DNA of 64,000 nt from Extensimonas perlucida (GTDB lineage Bacteria > Pseudomonadota > Gammaproteobacteria > Burkholderiales > Burkholderiaceae_C): positions 1 to 64,000 of the forward strand of contig NZ_VMYE01000007.1 of assembly GCF_007655255.1 (NCBI RefSeq). Direction: 5' to 3'. The translations under genes and the position numbers were made by a program. Position 1 is the stretch's first letter; every line of letters begins with the position of its first letter. The notes under the pieces are model-generated. The model was given only the letters and a program-made list of their open reading frames with translations, ran no database searches and had not been told where the DNA came from. Below are positions 1 through 10,810 of this stretch, piece by piece.

Positions 1-131
1 TCTACAACCACCACTTGCCCCAATCAGCCCTGCAGAGCAAGACGCCTATGCAGGCTATACGTGGGTGGTACGATTCACACCCTCATTTGTTCCATCGGCG
101 GCCTTATGATCGTCCGGGACTCGACACGTAA
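1..131 (+). mobile_element. 3' end of an IS481-like transposase gene (partial)
   Basis: The window opens inside a reading frame that runs to a TAA at 129-131. The 42 visible residues read YNHHLPQSALQS, then KTPMQAIRGWYDSHPHLF, and end in RPGLDT. This matches my memory of the C-terminus of DDE (rve-type) transposases of the IS481 group. The rest of the element lies outside the window. It stands about 200 bp upstream of the phosphite genes and suggests that insertion sequences helped bring them here. The family call rests on the tail only. Confidence 0.6.
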
Positions 132-239
132 GCAAACGACCGGTCGTGGCCGATAGCAGACGTCTATATTTGGCATAGATAGCACAACTTATTTCCCTCA
201 CAGGCACCCGCGACCATGTCACAAAAATGACATCAACGA

Positions 240-257
240 TGTCATCAGGGTGTCATA
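240..257 (+). promoter_or_regulatory. Candidate Pho box (PhoB binding site) of the ptx operon
   Basis: Two direct repeats, TGTCATC (240-246) and TGTCATA (251-257), are separated by 4 bp, giving the 11-bp period of PhoB half-sites. A further TGTCACA lies at 217-223. The box is 80-100 bp upstream of ptxA, and TACCAT at 267-272 is a possible -10 placed as expected for a PhoB-activated promoter. Phosphite operons are known to belong to the phosphate-starvation regulon, so this location makes sense. Binding is inferred from sequence only. Confidence 0.6.
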
Positions 258-285
258 TCACGACATTACCATCGCTGCAATTCAG

Positions 286-319
286 ATTCGTAATCAGTTC
301 ATCATTTTTGATTACGAAT
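286..319. promoter_or_regulatory. 11-bp perfect inverted repeat in the ptx leader
   Basis: ATTCGTAATCA (286-296) and TGATTACGAAT (309-319) are perfect inverted repeats around a 12-nt spacer. They end 12 bp before the ribosome binding site GGAGG (331-335) of ptxA. The repeat could be an operator for the LysR regulator encoded at the end of the operon, or a hairpin in the 5' leader. No poly-T follows, so it is not a terminator. Confidence 0.5.
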
Positions 320-339
320 TCAAATCTGCCGGAGGTGTC

Positions 340-2021
<1,682 letters not shown>

Positions 2022-2831
2022 GTGAGCGACAGCATGCAAGCTGATTTTGGTTTGATTCTGGCCGAGCGCCAGCGCGTATGGAACCGCACGATACTGCAGT
2101 TTGCCGTTGTGCTGGCGATTGTGATCGGTTGCTGGTATTACGTCGGCCTATTTGATGCCGAGCGATTGAAGGATGGCATGCCAAGCCTGGTAAAAATTGC
2201 CGGCGAGATGTTCCCACCGAACTTCTCGCAGGCTGGCACCTGGGTCAAACCGGTACTGGATACCTTGGCCATGAGTATCGCCGGCACGGCAATCGCGGTA
2301 TTGCTATCCATTCCCTTAGGAGTGCTCGCCGCGCGGAATACTAGCCCTCATCCACTCGTGTATCAAGCCACACGCGGCCTGTTAAACGCTTTGCGATCGA
2401 TACCCGAACTGATCATGGGTATCCTGTTCGTGGCAGCCGTTGGCTTCGGCGCATTGCCGGGTGTTTTAGCCCTAGGCTTACATTCGGTTGGCATGATCGC
2501 CAAATTTTTTTCGGAATCGATCGAACATGCCGATCCGGCACCGGTAGAAGCCGCGCATGCAGCGGGCTGCACGCCATTGCAGGTGATTTTTCATGGGATC
2601 TTTCCCCAAGTGCTTCCGCAAATGGCCGATACCGCGATCTATCGATGGGAATACAACTTCCGTGCTTCGACCGTGATGGGCATGGTCGGCGCCGGTGGAA
2701 TCGGGTTCGAGCTGATGGGCTCTCTGCGCATCATGCAATACCAGGATGTCTCGGCTATTTTGCTGGTTATTTTAGGCATGGTTACCCTCGTCGACGCCTT
2801 CAGCTCCTTCCTGCGTCGCAAGTTCAAATAA
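2022..2831 (+). CDS. ptxC: Phosphite ABC transporter, permease PtxC
   Basis: A 269-residue inner-membrane permease of the PhnE type with about six hydrophobic segments, the first at about residues 24-42. The region EAAHAAGCTPLQ is the EAA loop that contacts the ATPase. The GTG at 2022 follows the ptxB stop with no gap, suggesting translational coupling; an ATG at 2034 is an alternative start. It completes the importer with PtxA and PtxB. Confidence 0.88.
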   Translation: MSDSMQADFGLILAERQRVWNRTILQFAVVLAIVIGCWYYVGLFDAERLKDGMPSLVKIAGEMFPPNFSQAGTWVKPVLDTLAMSIAGTAIAVLLSIPLGVLAARNTSPHPLVYQATRGLLNALRSIPELIMGILFVAAVGFGALPGVLALGLHSVGMIAKFFSESIEHADPAPVEAAHAAGCTPLQVIFHGIFPQVLPQMADTAIYRWEYNFRASTVMGMVGAGGIGFELMGSLRIMQYQDVSAILLVILGMVTLVDAFSSFLRRKFK

Positions 2832-4747
<1,916 letters not shown>

Positions 4748-5021
4748 CAAAACGAATGCCTGCTTCTGGCCGGGAGTAGCCTACCGCGTAGCGGTGCATA
4801 TCGTCACCCTCAGTCGCCACCCCTACAGGAGTTGCCGACTACAACCGACCGCATCTAAACCCGCGCCAGCAAAGGAAATGACCTCGAGAACGCTCGCGTG
4901 GCCACCAGAGAAAACGGAGAACAGAGATGCGTCGGCGGGGGCGGAAAGGCCGCCTTTGCAGAGGTGGCGCTCGTGAGACCAGGCCTGGAAACCACGCCAA
5001 CACTGGGGGGAACAGACGAAA

Positions 5022-5049
5022 AAAAACCAACCGAGAACGGTTGGTTTTT
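5022..5049 (-). terminator. Strong hairpin terminator at the left island end
   Basis: AAAAACCAACCG (5022-5033) and CGGTTGGTTTTT (5038-5049) form a perfect 12-bp stem with an AGAA loop. On the minus strand it ends in a run of eight T, on the plus strand in five. It lies 4 bp beyond the degenerate ssrA 3' end at 5054-5067, in the orientation expected of the ssrA terminator that the island displaced. It could also end ptxE transcription. The 274 bp between ptxE and this hairpin show no convincing gene. Confidence 0.8.
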
Positions 5050-5053
5050 CAAA

Positions 5054-5067
5054 TAGTGGGGCTGGCG
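5054..5067. other. Candidate left attachment site (degenerate ssrA 3' end)
   Basis: TAGTGGGGCTGGCG matches 12 of 14 bases of TGGTGGAGCTGGCG at 16635-16648, the last bases of ssrA (plus strand reading). Both differences are A/G transitions. The copy is in direct orientation, next to a terminator, and 62 bp from the arm-type repeats, as expected for the far attachment site of an ssrA-integrated element. The short match keeps confidence moderate. Confidence 0.5.
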
Positions 5068-5128
5068 TCTACTGAATGAACGCCGCAAGTAATTGATTTT
5101 CAATGAATTGGCTAATGCAGTTTTAAGA

Positions 5129-5152
5129 TTTGTTCCCCGATTTGTTCCCCGG
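5129..5152 (+). repeat. Left-end tandem arm-type repeat
   Basis: TTTGTTCCCCGA and TTTGTTCCCCGG stand in tandem. The 24-bp block matches 22 of 24 bases of 16498-16521 beside the integrase gene, in the same orientation. Such repeats just inside both ends of an element are typical integrase arm-type binding sites. The surrounding stretch 5068-5567 holds this repeat, a terminator at 5401-5420 and no convincing gene. Confidence 0.65.
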
Positions 5153-5400
5153 TGCCGGTCGTGATACCCCGATTTCTGGGGCCAAACTGTGCCATCAAAA
5201 CCTGCTCATCCTTCGTTGCATATTTTCTCCTCTCTGTTGCATTTTCCCGACTCTGTGCCCCCCAGCCCCGCGCCATGTTTTTGATCCTCGCGCGCGCGAA
5301 GCGTCCGGCAAATTCAGGGTTTTTCAGGTTCTGGAACGGCTCGTCGCCTGCAATGCAGCCCCTGGGCAATCGGGGTCGGCTTCCAGCGCCAGCAACAAAA

Positions 5401-5420
5401 AAGCCCCACGGCGGGGGCTT
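5401..5420 (-). terminator. Terminator of the leftmost island operon
   Basis: AAGCCCC (5401-5407) and GGGGCTT (5414-5420) form a 7-bp stem; on the minus strand the hairpin is followed by T residues (5396-5400 read AAAAA on the plus strand). It sits about 150 bp downstream of the last minus-strand island gene, which ends at 5568. Confidence 0.65.
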
Positions 5421-5567
5421 GGGGTGGTGTGGGTTTTTTTGAAACCCGCACCTCATGCGTTTCGAATACCCGGAAACAGGGGGATTTGAGCGACTGACTC
5501 ACGATGCTTCATCGCGTGCAGCGCCAGGGTGTAACCATCGCCGTAACCATGCCTCAGTCCTGTCGGT

Positions 5568-5825
5568 TCAGCAGCAACTCAAGCTGCGCAGTTGGGTCGG
5601 GCGGTTGCGGTACGTGCTGGGCATCATCCAGCCCCGGCCCCTTTGGCCTTCGCCTGGGTCTGGTGGGTCGCGGCGCTGCCTCGCCACCTCCAGCAGCAGG
5701 GCACGGGCGTGCATGGACAGGCGTAGATAGGCGGGCGAGTCCAGCACCGACCACGGCAGGGCCACGAACCCGCCAGCGTCCCGGCCCGCATCGCCCCGGC
5801 GTAGCTTGTTGCGTCCGTTCGCCAT
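5568..5825 (-). CDS. Phage-island protein, probably truncated
   Basis: An 85-residue product with the segment FVALPWSVLDSPAYLRLSMH and then ARALLLEVARQ, which I recognise from hypothetical or replication-associated proteins of betaproteobacterial phage islands that begin the same way but are usually longer. After residue 55 the sequence becomes Pro/Arg-rich and loses resemblance, so the 3' part is probably frameshifted or replaced. It starts 3 bp after the stop of the preceding gene and is the last gene of a three-gene minus-strand operon. Function unknown. Confidence 0.55.
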   Translation of the reverse strand: MANGRNKLRRGDAGRDAGGFVALPWSVLDSPAYLRLSMHARALLLEVARQRRDPPDPGEGQRGRGWMMPSTYRNRPTQLRSLSCC

Positions 5826-5828
5826 GGC

Positions 5829-6251
5829 TCAGGCGTTCGCAGGCAGCACCACGCGGCGGGCAGCGGCGCTGTGTGCATCGGCCCGGCCATCCATCGCAGC
5901 TCGGGCCTCGGCCATCGCTTCGCGGTTTGTCGGGTGCAGGCCCAGCAGCATTTCATTGACGCCAGCGTTACCAGATAGCGGGTCTTGGGTGTAAACGACT
6001 GCCTGCCACATCACTACCTTGTCCATCATGCGCCCCCGTGGTGTGTTGCTCTCGTTGGTCAGGGCGTCATGGGCCAGGGCGCAAATGCCGCCAAAAGTCC
6101 GGGTGTCGCCGTCAATGGTCATCCGGTCGTGCGTCTCGATGGCGCAGCCGTCATCAAGGGCCTTCTCCAGCGCGGCCAGTGCCAGGCGCAGGGCCTCGCG
6201 CAATGCGGCGGCCTCGCCCTGGGGGTGGACGGTGTGGTGGGTGCTGCTCAT
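5829..6251 (-). CDS. Hypothetical phage-island protein, 140 aa
   Basis: I do not recognise a family. The protein has an Ala/Leu-rich helical N-terminal third (AALREALRLALAALEKALDD), a middle segment with HDRMTIDGDTRTFGG, and a C-terminal half rich in Ala, Met and Arg. It starts 2 bp after the stop of the 67-residue gene upstream and ends 3 bp before the next start, so the three genes are cotranscribed. The tight packing and lack of stop codons make it a real gene. Confidence 0.6.
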   Translation of the reverse strand: MSSTHHTVHPQGEAAALREALRLALAALEKALDDGCAIETHDRMTIDGDTRTFGGICALAHDALTNESNTPRGRMMDKVVMWQAVVYTQDPLSGNAGVNEMLLGLHPTNREAMAEARAAMDGRADAHSAAARRVVLPANA

Positions 6252-6253
6252 GG

Positions 6254-6457
6254 TCAGCCCCCCGCTTGCAGTTGGCCGATGGACGCCAGCGCCTGCACCA
6301 GCTTGCGGCGGGCAGCGGCGAAGTTGCCGCGCTCGATGTAGTTGGATGCCAGGTTTGCCGCGTTGAAGGCGGCCAGAACGGCGGTCAGGTTGGCGGTGGG
6401 GATGGTGTCCGGTGTGGACGTGCTGGGCGCGGGTTTGCGCTCAGTGATTGCGATCAT
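6254..6457 (-). CDS. Small phage-island protein, 67 aa
   Basis: A 67-residue protein beginning MIAITERKPAPS, with a helical second half NAANLASNYIERGNFAAARR. The ATG at 6457 is chosen over a much longer upstream extension because AGGAG lies about 8 nt before it. It is the first gene of the small operon and lies directly downstream of the complementary-motif region at 6497-6691, the place where P4-type satellites put their first regulated gene. Function unknown. Confidence 0.6.
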   Translation of the reverse strand: MIAITERKPAPSTSTPDTIPTANLTAVLAAFNAANLASNYIERGNFAAARRKLVQALASIGQLQAGG

Positions 6458-6496
6458 GGTCTTGGCTCCTGCTGGAGAAACAAGGAATCCACCGTT

Positions 6497-6691
6497 TGCG
6501 TTTTCAAGCGCAGCGGGTGGGCGGGATGTTGAAAACACGCCAGCAGACGTGCGGCCATCCTTGCGGGTAGGCCCATCCCGCCCGAAACCTTGGGGGCGTG
6601 CTCGCGCACTGCTCCCGGAATTTGGGCGTGACAAAACCCCGCTTGTCGGTGGGGGCTGCAACCGCTGCTGGATGTGGTGTTTTCAAGCACC
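6497..6691 (-). promoter_or_regulatory. P4-immunity-like complementary motif region
   Basis: Read on the minus strand, the leader of the small operon holds GGTGCTTGAAAACACC (6691-6676), then GTGTTTTCAA (6538-6529), then TGCGCTTGAAAACGCA (6512-6497). The middle motif is complementary over 10 bases to the first and over 9 of 10 to the third; each outer motif can also form its own 4-bp hairpin with the loop CTTGAAAA. This matches the layout of the phage P4 immunity region, where a short CI RNA carries a sequence complementary to two flanking leader sites and causes transcription termination. No experiment-level claim is possible from sequence. Confidence 0.45.
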
Positions 6692-6917
6692 GGGCCTTTC
6701 GGCTTGAGCGAACTGTAGCACGGCAAGTTGTGTCGGCCAATATCGAACCTCGTAAACTGCTGGCCGTGCCGAACCGGCGAGTTGTGTCACCCGGTTCACA
6801 TACTTGGCGGTGTTCATCGTCGCGCCAGGGGCACACCACATTGCTTTGCCGGTCAGGCGAATCCTGTCCATATACCGAGTGGTGCCAGTCGTCGCACTAG
6901 GGGCAAATTAACCAGCC
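6692..6917. other. Gene-poor island stretch with a degenerate 17-bp repeat
   Basis: No convincing gene is seen. TCGTCGCGCCAGGGGCA (6817-6833) and TCGTCGCACTAGGGGCA (6889-6905) match at 14 of 17 positions. Overlapping open frames exist on the minus strand (for example 6504-6839 and 6683-6871), but none has a recognisable product or a good ribosome binding site. In enteric satellites this position often holds ash- or icd-like small genes, which I cannot confirm here. Confidence 0.3.
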
Positions 6918-7118
6918 TCACGCACGCTTCCAACGAAACACATCTCTCAGTCGGGCCAGGAGGCCACGCTTTCGCGGCTTCTGCTTGTACCAATCCGGGT
7001 CGTACCGGGTGTCGTTTGGCGGAACGTCAGACTTGCGACTCGCAGGGCCGTAATTCCAGTGAGTCACTGCCTCTGCGGGCTGAGGGAAACGGCCTTCGCT
7101 GGTTGGTTCGAGTGGCAT
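6918..7118 (-). CDS. Possible small basic hypothetical protein, 66 aa
   Basis: The frame from the ATG at 7118 encodes a protein with acidic and polar N-terminus (MPLEPTSEGRFPQ) and a strongly basic C-terminus (KPRKRGLLARLRDVFRWKRA). The amphipathic tail looks like a real protein end. No good ribosome binding site precedes the ATG, and the frame stays open further upstream to 7169. I give it as possible only. Confidence 0.35.
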   Translation of the reverse strand: MPLEPTSEGRFPQPAEAVTHWNYGPASRKSDVPPNDTRYDPDWYKQKPRKRGLLARLRDVFRWKRA

Positions 7119-7300
7119 AAAAGCTAAGGAAAACTGAGCGTCACAGGCACTGTAACGCAGCACCCGCAAGCATCGCGCTTTTCAGTGGTAACCGGCCTGG
7201 TAACCAACACTGCGATGCAAATACCGATTTCATGGATACCTGCTCGAATACCAGCCTCGCGCGCGTGCGCGTACTGTTCGGAAAACTCGCCCGCCCGCGA

Positions 7301-7525
7301 TTAGCCCCGCGCCATGTTGTTGATCCTGCGCATTTCGGCCAGCTCGGCATTCAGCGTCTTGGTCAGCTCTCTCAGTTGCGCACGGTGCCCGCCCTGCCAG
7401 GCGTTACGTGACGCCGTCGCCTTACCCTCGGGTGTTCGTGGGCCGGTGCTTTGCTTCCACGGTTGCCATTGCCGGATCAGCTCGGCCTGCCGCTGCCGCC
7501 GCTCCAATGTCCAGGGTGTTGCCAT
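7301..7525 (-). CDS. Small phage-island protein (PWTLERRQRQAE type), 74 aa
   Basis: Starts MATPWTLERRQRQAELIRQ and continues with WKQSTGPRTPEGKA and SRNAWQGGHR. I recognise this pattern from short conserved proteins in proteobacterial phage islands; the function is not known to me. The ATG at 7525 has GGAG about 8 nt upstream. It overlaps the 3' end of the preceding gene by 104 bp in a different frame, which is unusually long for genes that both look conserved. Confidence 0.6.
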   Translation of the reverse strand: MATPWTLERRQRQAELIRQWQPWKQSTGPRTPEGKATASRNAWQGGHRAQLRELTKTLNAELAEMRRINNMARG

Positions 7526-8060
7526 GCTGGTGCTCCAATAGTTCGTTTGGTGGACTTTGAGTTTTCCCCGCGCTCGAAGATGTGCCGTTGTTGACCTGCT
7601 GGGGGCCGTTGGCAATGTTGGCCTGTTTGATGTAGGGCATGGGGTTCTTCATCAGTGCCAGAGTTTCCGCCGTTGCCCGCGCCTGGGACTGCGCCTTGAG
7701 GGCCAGCCGCATCAGCACCTCGATGCCCTTGAACGAATCCTGCCGCCCTGAGCGTTGCGCCAGGTTGTTGAATAGTGCATCCAAGGTCAGAAACTGGTTG
7801 GTCAGTACGCGCTCAAAGCGCCCCATGTCTCCGGCTACGGTTTCATCACCAGCCTTGCGCATTGCGGCCAGTAGCTCCGTCACTCCCAGCTCTTTGCCAC
7901 CGCCTGCATAGGCTTGCAGCGTGATGGCCGTGAGTGCGCCGTCGGTTGCCAGCGCGGCCAGCTTTTCTGAGCGGTTGTCATCCGGCTGCACTTCAACCCG
8001 CAATGCATTGGGATCAGGCGGGGTTTTGCCCTTGCCCTTGGTGTTTTTGGTGGTTGCCAT
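7422..8060 (-). CDS. Conserved phage-island protein, 212 aa
   Basis: The N-terminus is Lys/Thr-rich (MATTKNTKGKGKT), followed by a helical middle part with the segment FERVLTNQFLTLDALFNNLA and the patch MRLALKAQSQARATAETLA, then IKQANIANGPQQVNNG. These motifs recur in a widespread hypothetical protein of phages and islands, often near terminase-like or replication genes. The ATG at 8060 has AAGGGA in front. A divergent cargo gene starts 117 bp away at 8178. Confidence 0.65.
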   Translation of the reverse strand: MATTKNTKGKGKTPPDPNALRVEVQPDDNRSEKLAALATDGALTAITLQAYAGGGKELGVTELLAAMRKAGDETVAGDMGRFERVLTNQFLTLDALFNNLAQRSGRQDSFKGIEVLMRLALKAQSQARATAETLALMKNPMPYIKQANIANGPQQVNNGTSSSAGKTQSPPNELLEHQHGNTLDIGAAAAAGRADPAMATVEAKHRPTNTRG

Positions 8061-8177
8061 GGTCTATCCCTTCAAGTCTGAATTCATGCTGCTGTAGGCT
8101 GTCCAAAGTTCAAAGCCTGCCCCCGTATCGGCATTCTGCCGCCCTGGATAGACTCCGAGAGCTATGAGGGCAAGTTC

Positions 8178-8957
8178 ATGAGCCACAACACCATCCAAGT
8201 CCCCAGCGACGACTATGATCGTTTCGTAGATGCTGCACGGGCAGCAGCCAAGCCCGAACTCGGAAAATTGGTGCAAGCCACCATCGCCGCGCTACGTGAG
8301 ATGGATGCCGTGGGTATGTTTGGCGACGTTGCCGCCCGCCATCTGTGGGACGAATACTGTTGGCAGTTGCAGGAAGGCCCGTATGACGACGATGACATGG
8401 GCTTTGGCTCCACCAGCAGTAACTTTGAACAAGTGCTGGACACAGTGATTGCGGAGGCATTGGATGCGCTGCCCCGGCACGCCCTGCTGTTCCTGAGCAT
8501 CTACACGCGAGACGACATAGGCAATGACCCCGACAGCATTGGCAGCATCAGCCGCGACGCCATTGCCTCTGCCGTACTTGAGCGCGTCAACCAAATCGCT
8601 TCGCGGCGCAATCTAGACTTCATAGGGCCCGATCGTGGCAATGTCATCCCCATGGAAATCAGCTTGGCCGGCCTAGCTGGCGAAGCCCTTTCTGATGCAG
8701 GTGAAAGCAGTGACTTCCTGTCGGAATATGTGGACCAATTGCTGGCGGGCGATGCCGACGACATTGCCCATGTCAGCCATGCACTGCTGGAGCGCTACAT
8801 GGAATTGCTGCGCGAAGATGAAGACGGCTTGCTGCTGTCCTCCCTGCATGACCGATTCGAGAACGACATCAGAACGTTGGTGCTGGAAAAGGATATTCGC
8901 CCAGCAGTGGAGGACGCGGTGGGGCAGTTGCAGTGCACATTGGATGAGGAATCCTGA
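8178..8957 (+). CDS. Acidic cargo protein of unknown function, 259 aa
   Basis: A soluble, strongly acidic protein without signal peptide or membrane segment. Visible landmarks are HLWDEYCWQLQEGP followed by an aspartate run (YDDDDMGFG), LPRHALLFLSIY, and SRRNLDFIGPDRG near the middle. I have the impression of homologues in other proteobacterial accessory regions but know no function. It runs opposite to the island backbone and is followed 167 bp later by the HNH nuclease gene in the same direction, so the two may form a cargo module. The ATG at 8178 is the first in the frame. Confidence 0.7.
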   Translation: MSHNTIQVPSDDYDRFVDAARAAAKPELGKLVQATIAALREMDAVGMFGDVAARHLWDEYCWQLQEGPYDDDDMGFGSTSSNFEQVLDTVIAEALDALPRHALLFLSIYTRDDIGNDPDSIGSISRDAIASAVLERVNQIASRRNLDFIGPDRGNVIPMEISLAGLAGEALSDAGESSDFLSEYVDQLLAGDADDIAHVSHALLERYMELLREDEDGLLLSSLHDRFENDIRTLVLEKDIRPAVEDAVGQLQCTLDEES

Positions 8958-9124
8958 TACCCGACAGTGCACGCCCACCATGAAGGCTTACGACAGCCGT
9001 ATATCGCTGACGACTATAGTCCAGTTAGGAATGCAATGACCTTGCTTCTCGGCTCTTCTGCTACTCCACACAAATAGTCCTGACAAGTCCCATCAGGTTG
9101 GCGAGCAGTTTTTTTTTATCTCCT

Positions 9125-10285
9125 ATGCCTACTTGCCGCATTTGTCAGCACACCTTCAAGTCCCTCAAGTTCCAGACCGAACATATCGATATCTGTACTC
9201 GATGTGTCGGTAGCCTCAATCGCTCACCTGTACCAGCGAAGAATGCAGAGGCTGAATTGGCCGAAATGCTGGCACGGGGCATGCAGCGCAATGCTGAGCG
9301 CGACTTGTTATCCGATGAGGAATGGAAACGCCGGAAGGCTCAGCGGATTCTGGCGGACTTGGACTCGGCAGTGGCAGATGCACTGCATGACTGGATCACA
9401 TATTTACTGAAGAAGCCTGAGAACAGCACGCGCAACTTTAAGATCATGCGCGCCCATAGGCGCGGCCTGCTGCGCATGGATGGATCAGCCGATTACCCAG
9501 GGGACTGGATCGATGTAGCCCGCCGCATTCGTCGCCGCGATGGCTACAAATGCGTGACATGCGGTGCGGCTGACACCATATTGGATGTGCATCACATCAT
9601 CTACTTGTCGCACCACGGTACCAATCAGCAAAGCAATTTAGTCACGCTGTGCAGAAAATGCCACGAGGCCGAACACGAGCGTGAGTTCGATTGGATGGAG
9701 GCGACAGACCCGGAGTCAGCCTCTCCGATACGCCCCCCGCCAGGCTCTTGCGCTCCTGTATCGCCCCCCGCCACAACACCGGTAACTCCGCCTGAACCTG
9801 CTACGCCCACCTGGACACAACCCGGCACCCAGAACCCTTCTTCAATCCTGCGAGAAACACCCCCCCTTGACCTAGCCTGCCCCAGGTGTAGTACCCAACT
9901 GACGGCCAAGCTCACGACGGCCGTTCTTGAAAGCCAAAGGGTGCGCTGCCCTTCTTGCACTCTGGTATTCAACGCATCAGACGGACTTGACTTCTGGGTC
10001 ACCCGGCATGATTCCAGAAAAAGAGCGTCTGAAGAGCAATGGTTGGCGGCTCGGGAAGAACTATCGCAAGTTCAGTCAATCGTTACACCAGCACCAGCAC
10101 CAGCACCAGCACCAGCACCAGCACCGCCGCCTACTTCTACCACAGCAATTCCCAGAGAATCCACCAAACCGCAACAACAAAAAAACCGTACGCCTGCTCA
10201 CCTATGGAAGACAGACCTGCTGGTGTTTGCGGTAATTCTGGCCCTCGTCATCTTCATCGGCATCAGGAATTGGTTTGGGCCGTGA
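9125..10285 (+). CDS. HNH endonuclease with zinc ribbons and a C-terminal membrane anchor
   Basis: A 386-residue multidomain protein. Domain order: an N-terminal zinc finger (CRIC..CTRC, about residues 4-27), a charged helical region, an HNH nuclease core at about 135-185 (CVTC, then LDVHHIIYLSHHG, then LVTLCRKCHEAEHE), a Pro-rich linker, a second zinc ribbon (CPRC..RCPSC), a Pro-Ala repeat from six copies of ACCAGC (10087-10122), and a final hydrophobic helix (LLVFAVILALVIFIG). It probably cuts DNA at the inner membrane, with the catalytic part in the cytoplasm. A TTG at 9098 could extend it across a run of nine T. The architecture suggests phage or plasmid defence; that is inference. Confidence 0.8.
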   Translation: MPTCRICQHTFKSLKFQTEHIDICTRCVGSLNRSPVPAKNAEAELAEMLARGMQRNAERDLLSDEEWKRRKAQRILADLDSAVADALHDWITYLLKKPENSTRNFKIMRAHRRGLLRMDGSADYPGDWIDVARRIRRRDGYKCVTCGAADTILDVHHIIYLSHHGTNQQSNLVTLCRKCHEAEHEREFDWMEATDPESASPIRPPPGSCAPVSPPATTPVTPPEPATPTWTQPGTQNPSSILRETPPLDLACPRCSTQLTAKLTTAVLESQRVRCPSCTLVFNASDGLDFWVTRHDSRKRASEEQWLAAREELSQVQSIVTPAPAPAPAPAPAPPPTSTTAIPRESTKPQQQKNRTPAHLWKTDLLVFAVILALVIFIGIRNWFGP

Positions 10286-10374
10286 GAGATATTTGTGTCA
10301 GGCCTGCGCCAACGATAAAGACCAACTTGAAGCCCTTTGAAATTTTGATCTAACCGTTACCGGGAGACACGTCT

Positions 10375-10743
10375 ATGAGCAATACGAGCAACTACTGGAT
10401 TCCAGCGGGCGACCTGTCAGAAGGGCAGGCGTTGCTGCTGGCTGTCCCGTCGAAGGCCAAGCCAGACCCGCAGGTGTATCCGATGCTTCTGGCGGAGAAG
10501 CTGCAAGACCTGATCGACCAGGACGAAAAGGAGGCGCAATCAGCACTGGAAATGTCGCAGGAGCATCTGCCGGAGCTGTATCAGATCGCGCAGGATCAAC
10601 CGCCGAAGTGGTGGGGCACGAGCCTAACGAACAGCGACTCAATGCACAGTCTTTTGTCCCACCTCGATTGGTCGAAGCCGGGCAAGGTGCAACCTCTCCC
10701 GCAGCAAGACAGCCTGCGAAGCCTGCTGGAACAACTGCCGTAG
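10375..10743 (+). CDS. Cargo hypothetical protein, 122 aa
   Basis: A 122-residue protein with GGGAG about 8 nt before its ATG, 89 bp downstream of the HNH gene and in the same direction. It begins MSNTSNYWIPAGDLSEGQ, has acidic helices in the middle (LQDLIDQDEKEAQ) and a Ser/Leu/Gln-rich end. I recognise no family. It is either the third member of the cargo module or an independent gene. An overlapping frame continues beyond it on the plus strand, but that region codes on the other strand. Confidence 0.6.
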   Translation: MSNTSNYWIPAGDLSEGQALLLAVPSKAKPDPQVYPMLLAEKLQDLIDQDEKEAQSALEMSQEHLPELYQIAQDQPPKWWGTSLTNSDSMHSLLSHLDWSKPGKVQPLPQQDSLRSLLEQLP

Positions 10744-10810
10744 CAGATCAGCCAGCAACGGCGGGCAACGAGTTTCAGGCGATCTACGACTCGCGCATTT
10801 CGCGCAAGGA

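Noticed and set aside
4794-4976. 60-aa frame between ptxE and the island
   Set aside because: No ribosome site, no recognisable protein pattern, and opposite frames of similar length exist over the same bases.
10087-10122. Six ACCAGC units as a regulatory iteron array
   Set aside because: They lie inside the HNH gene and encode a Pro-Ala linker in frame.
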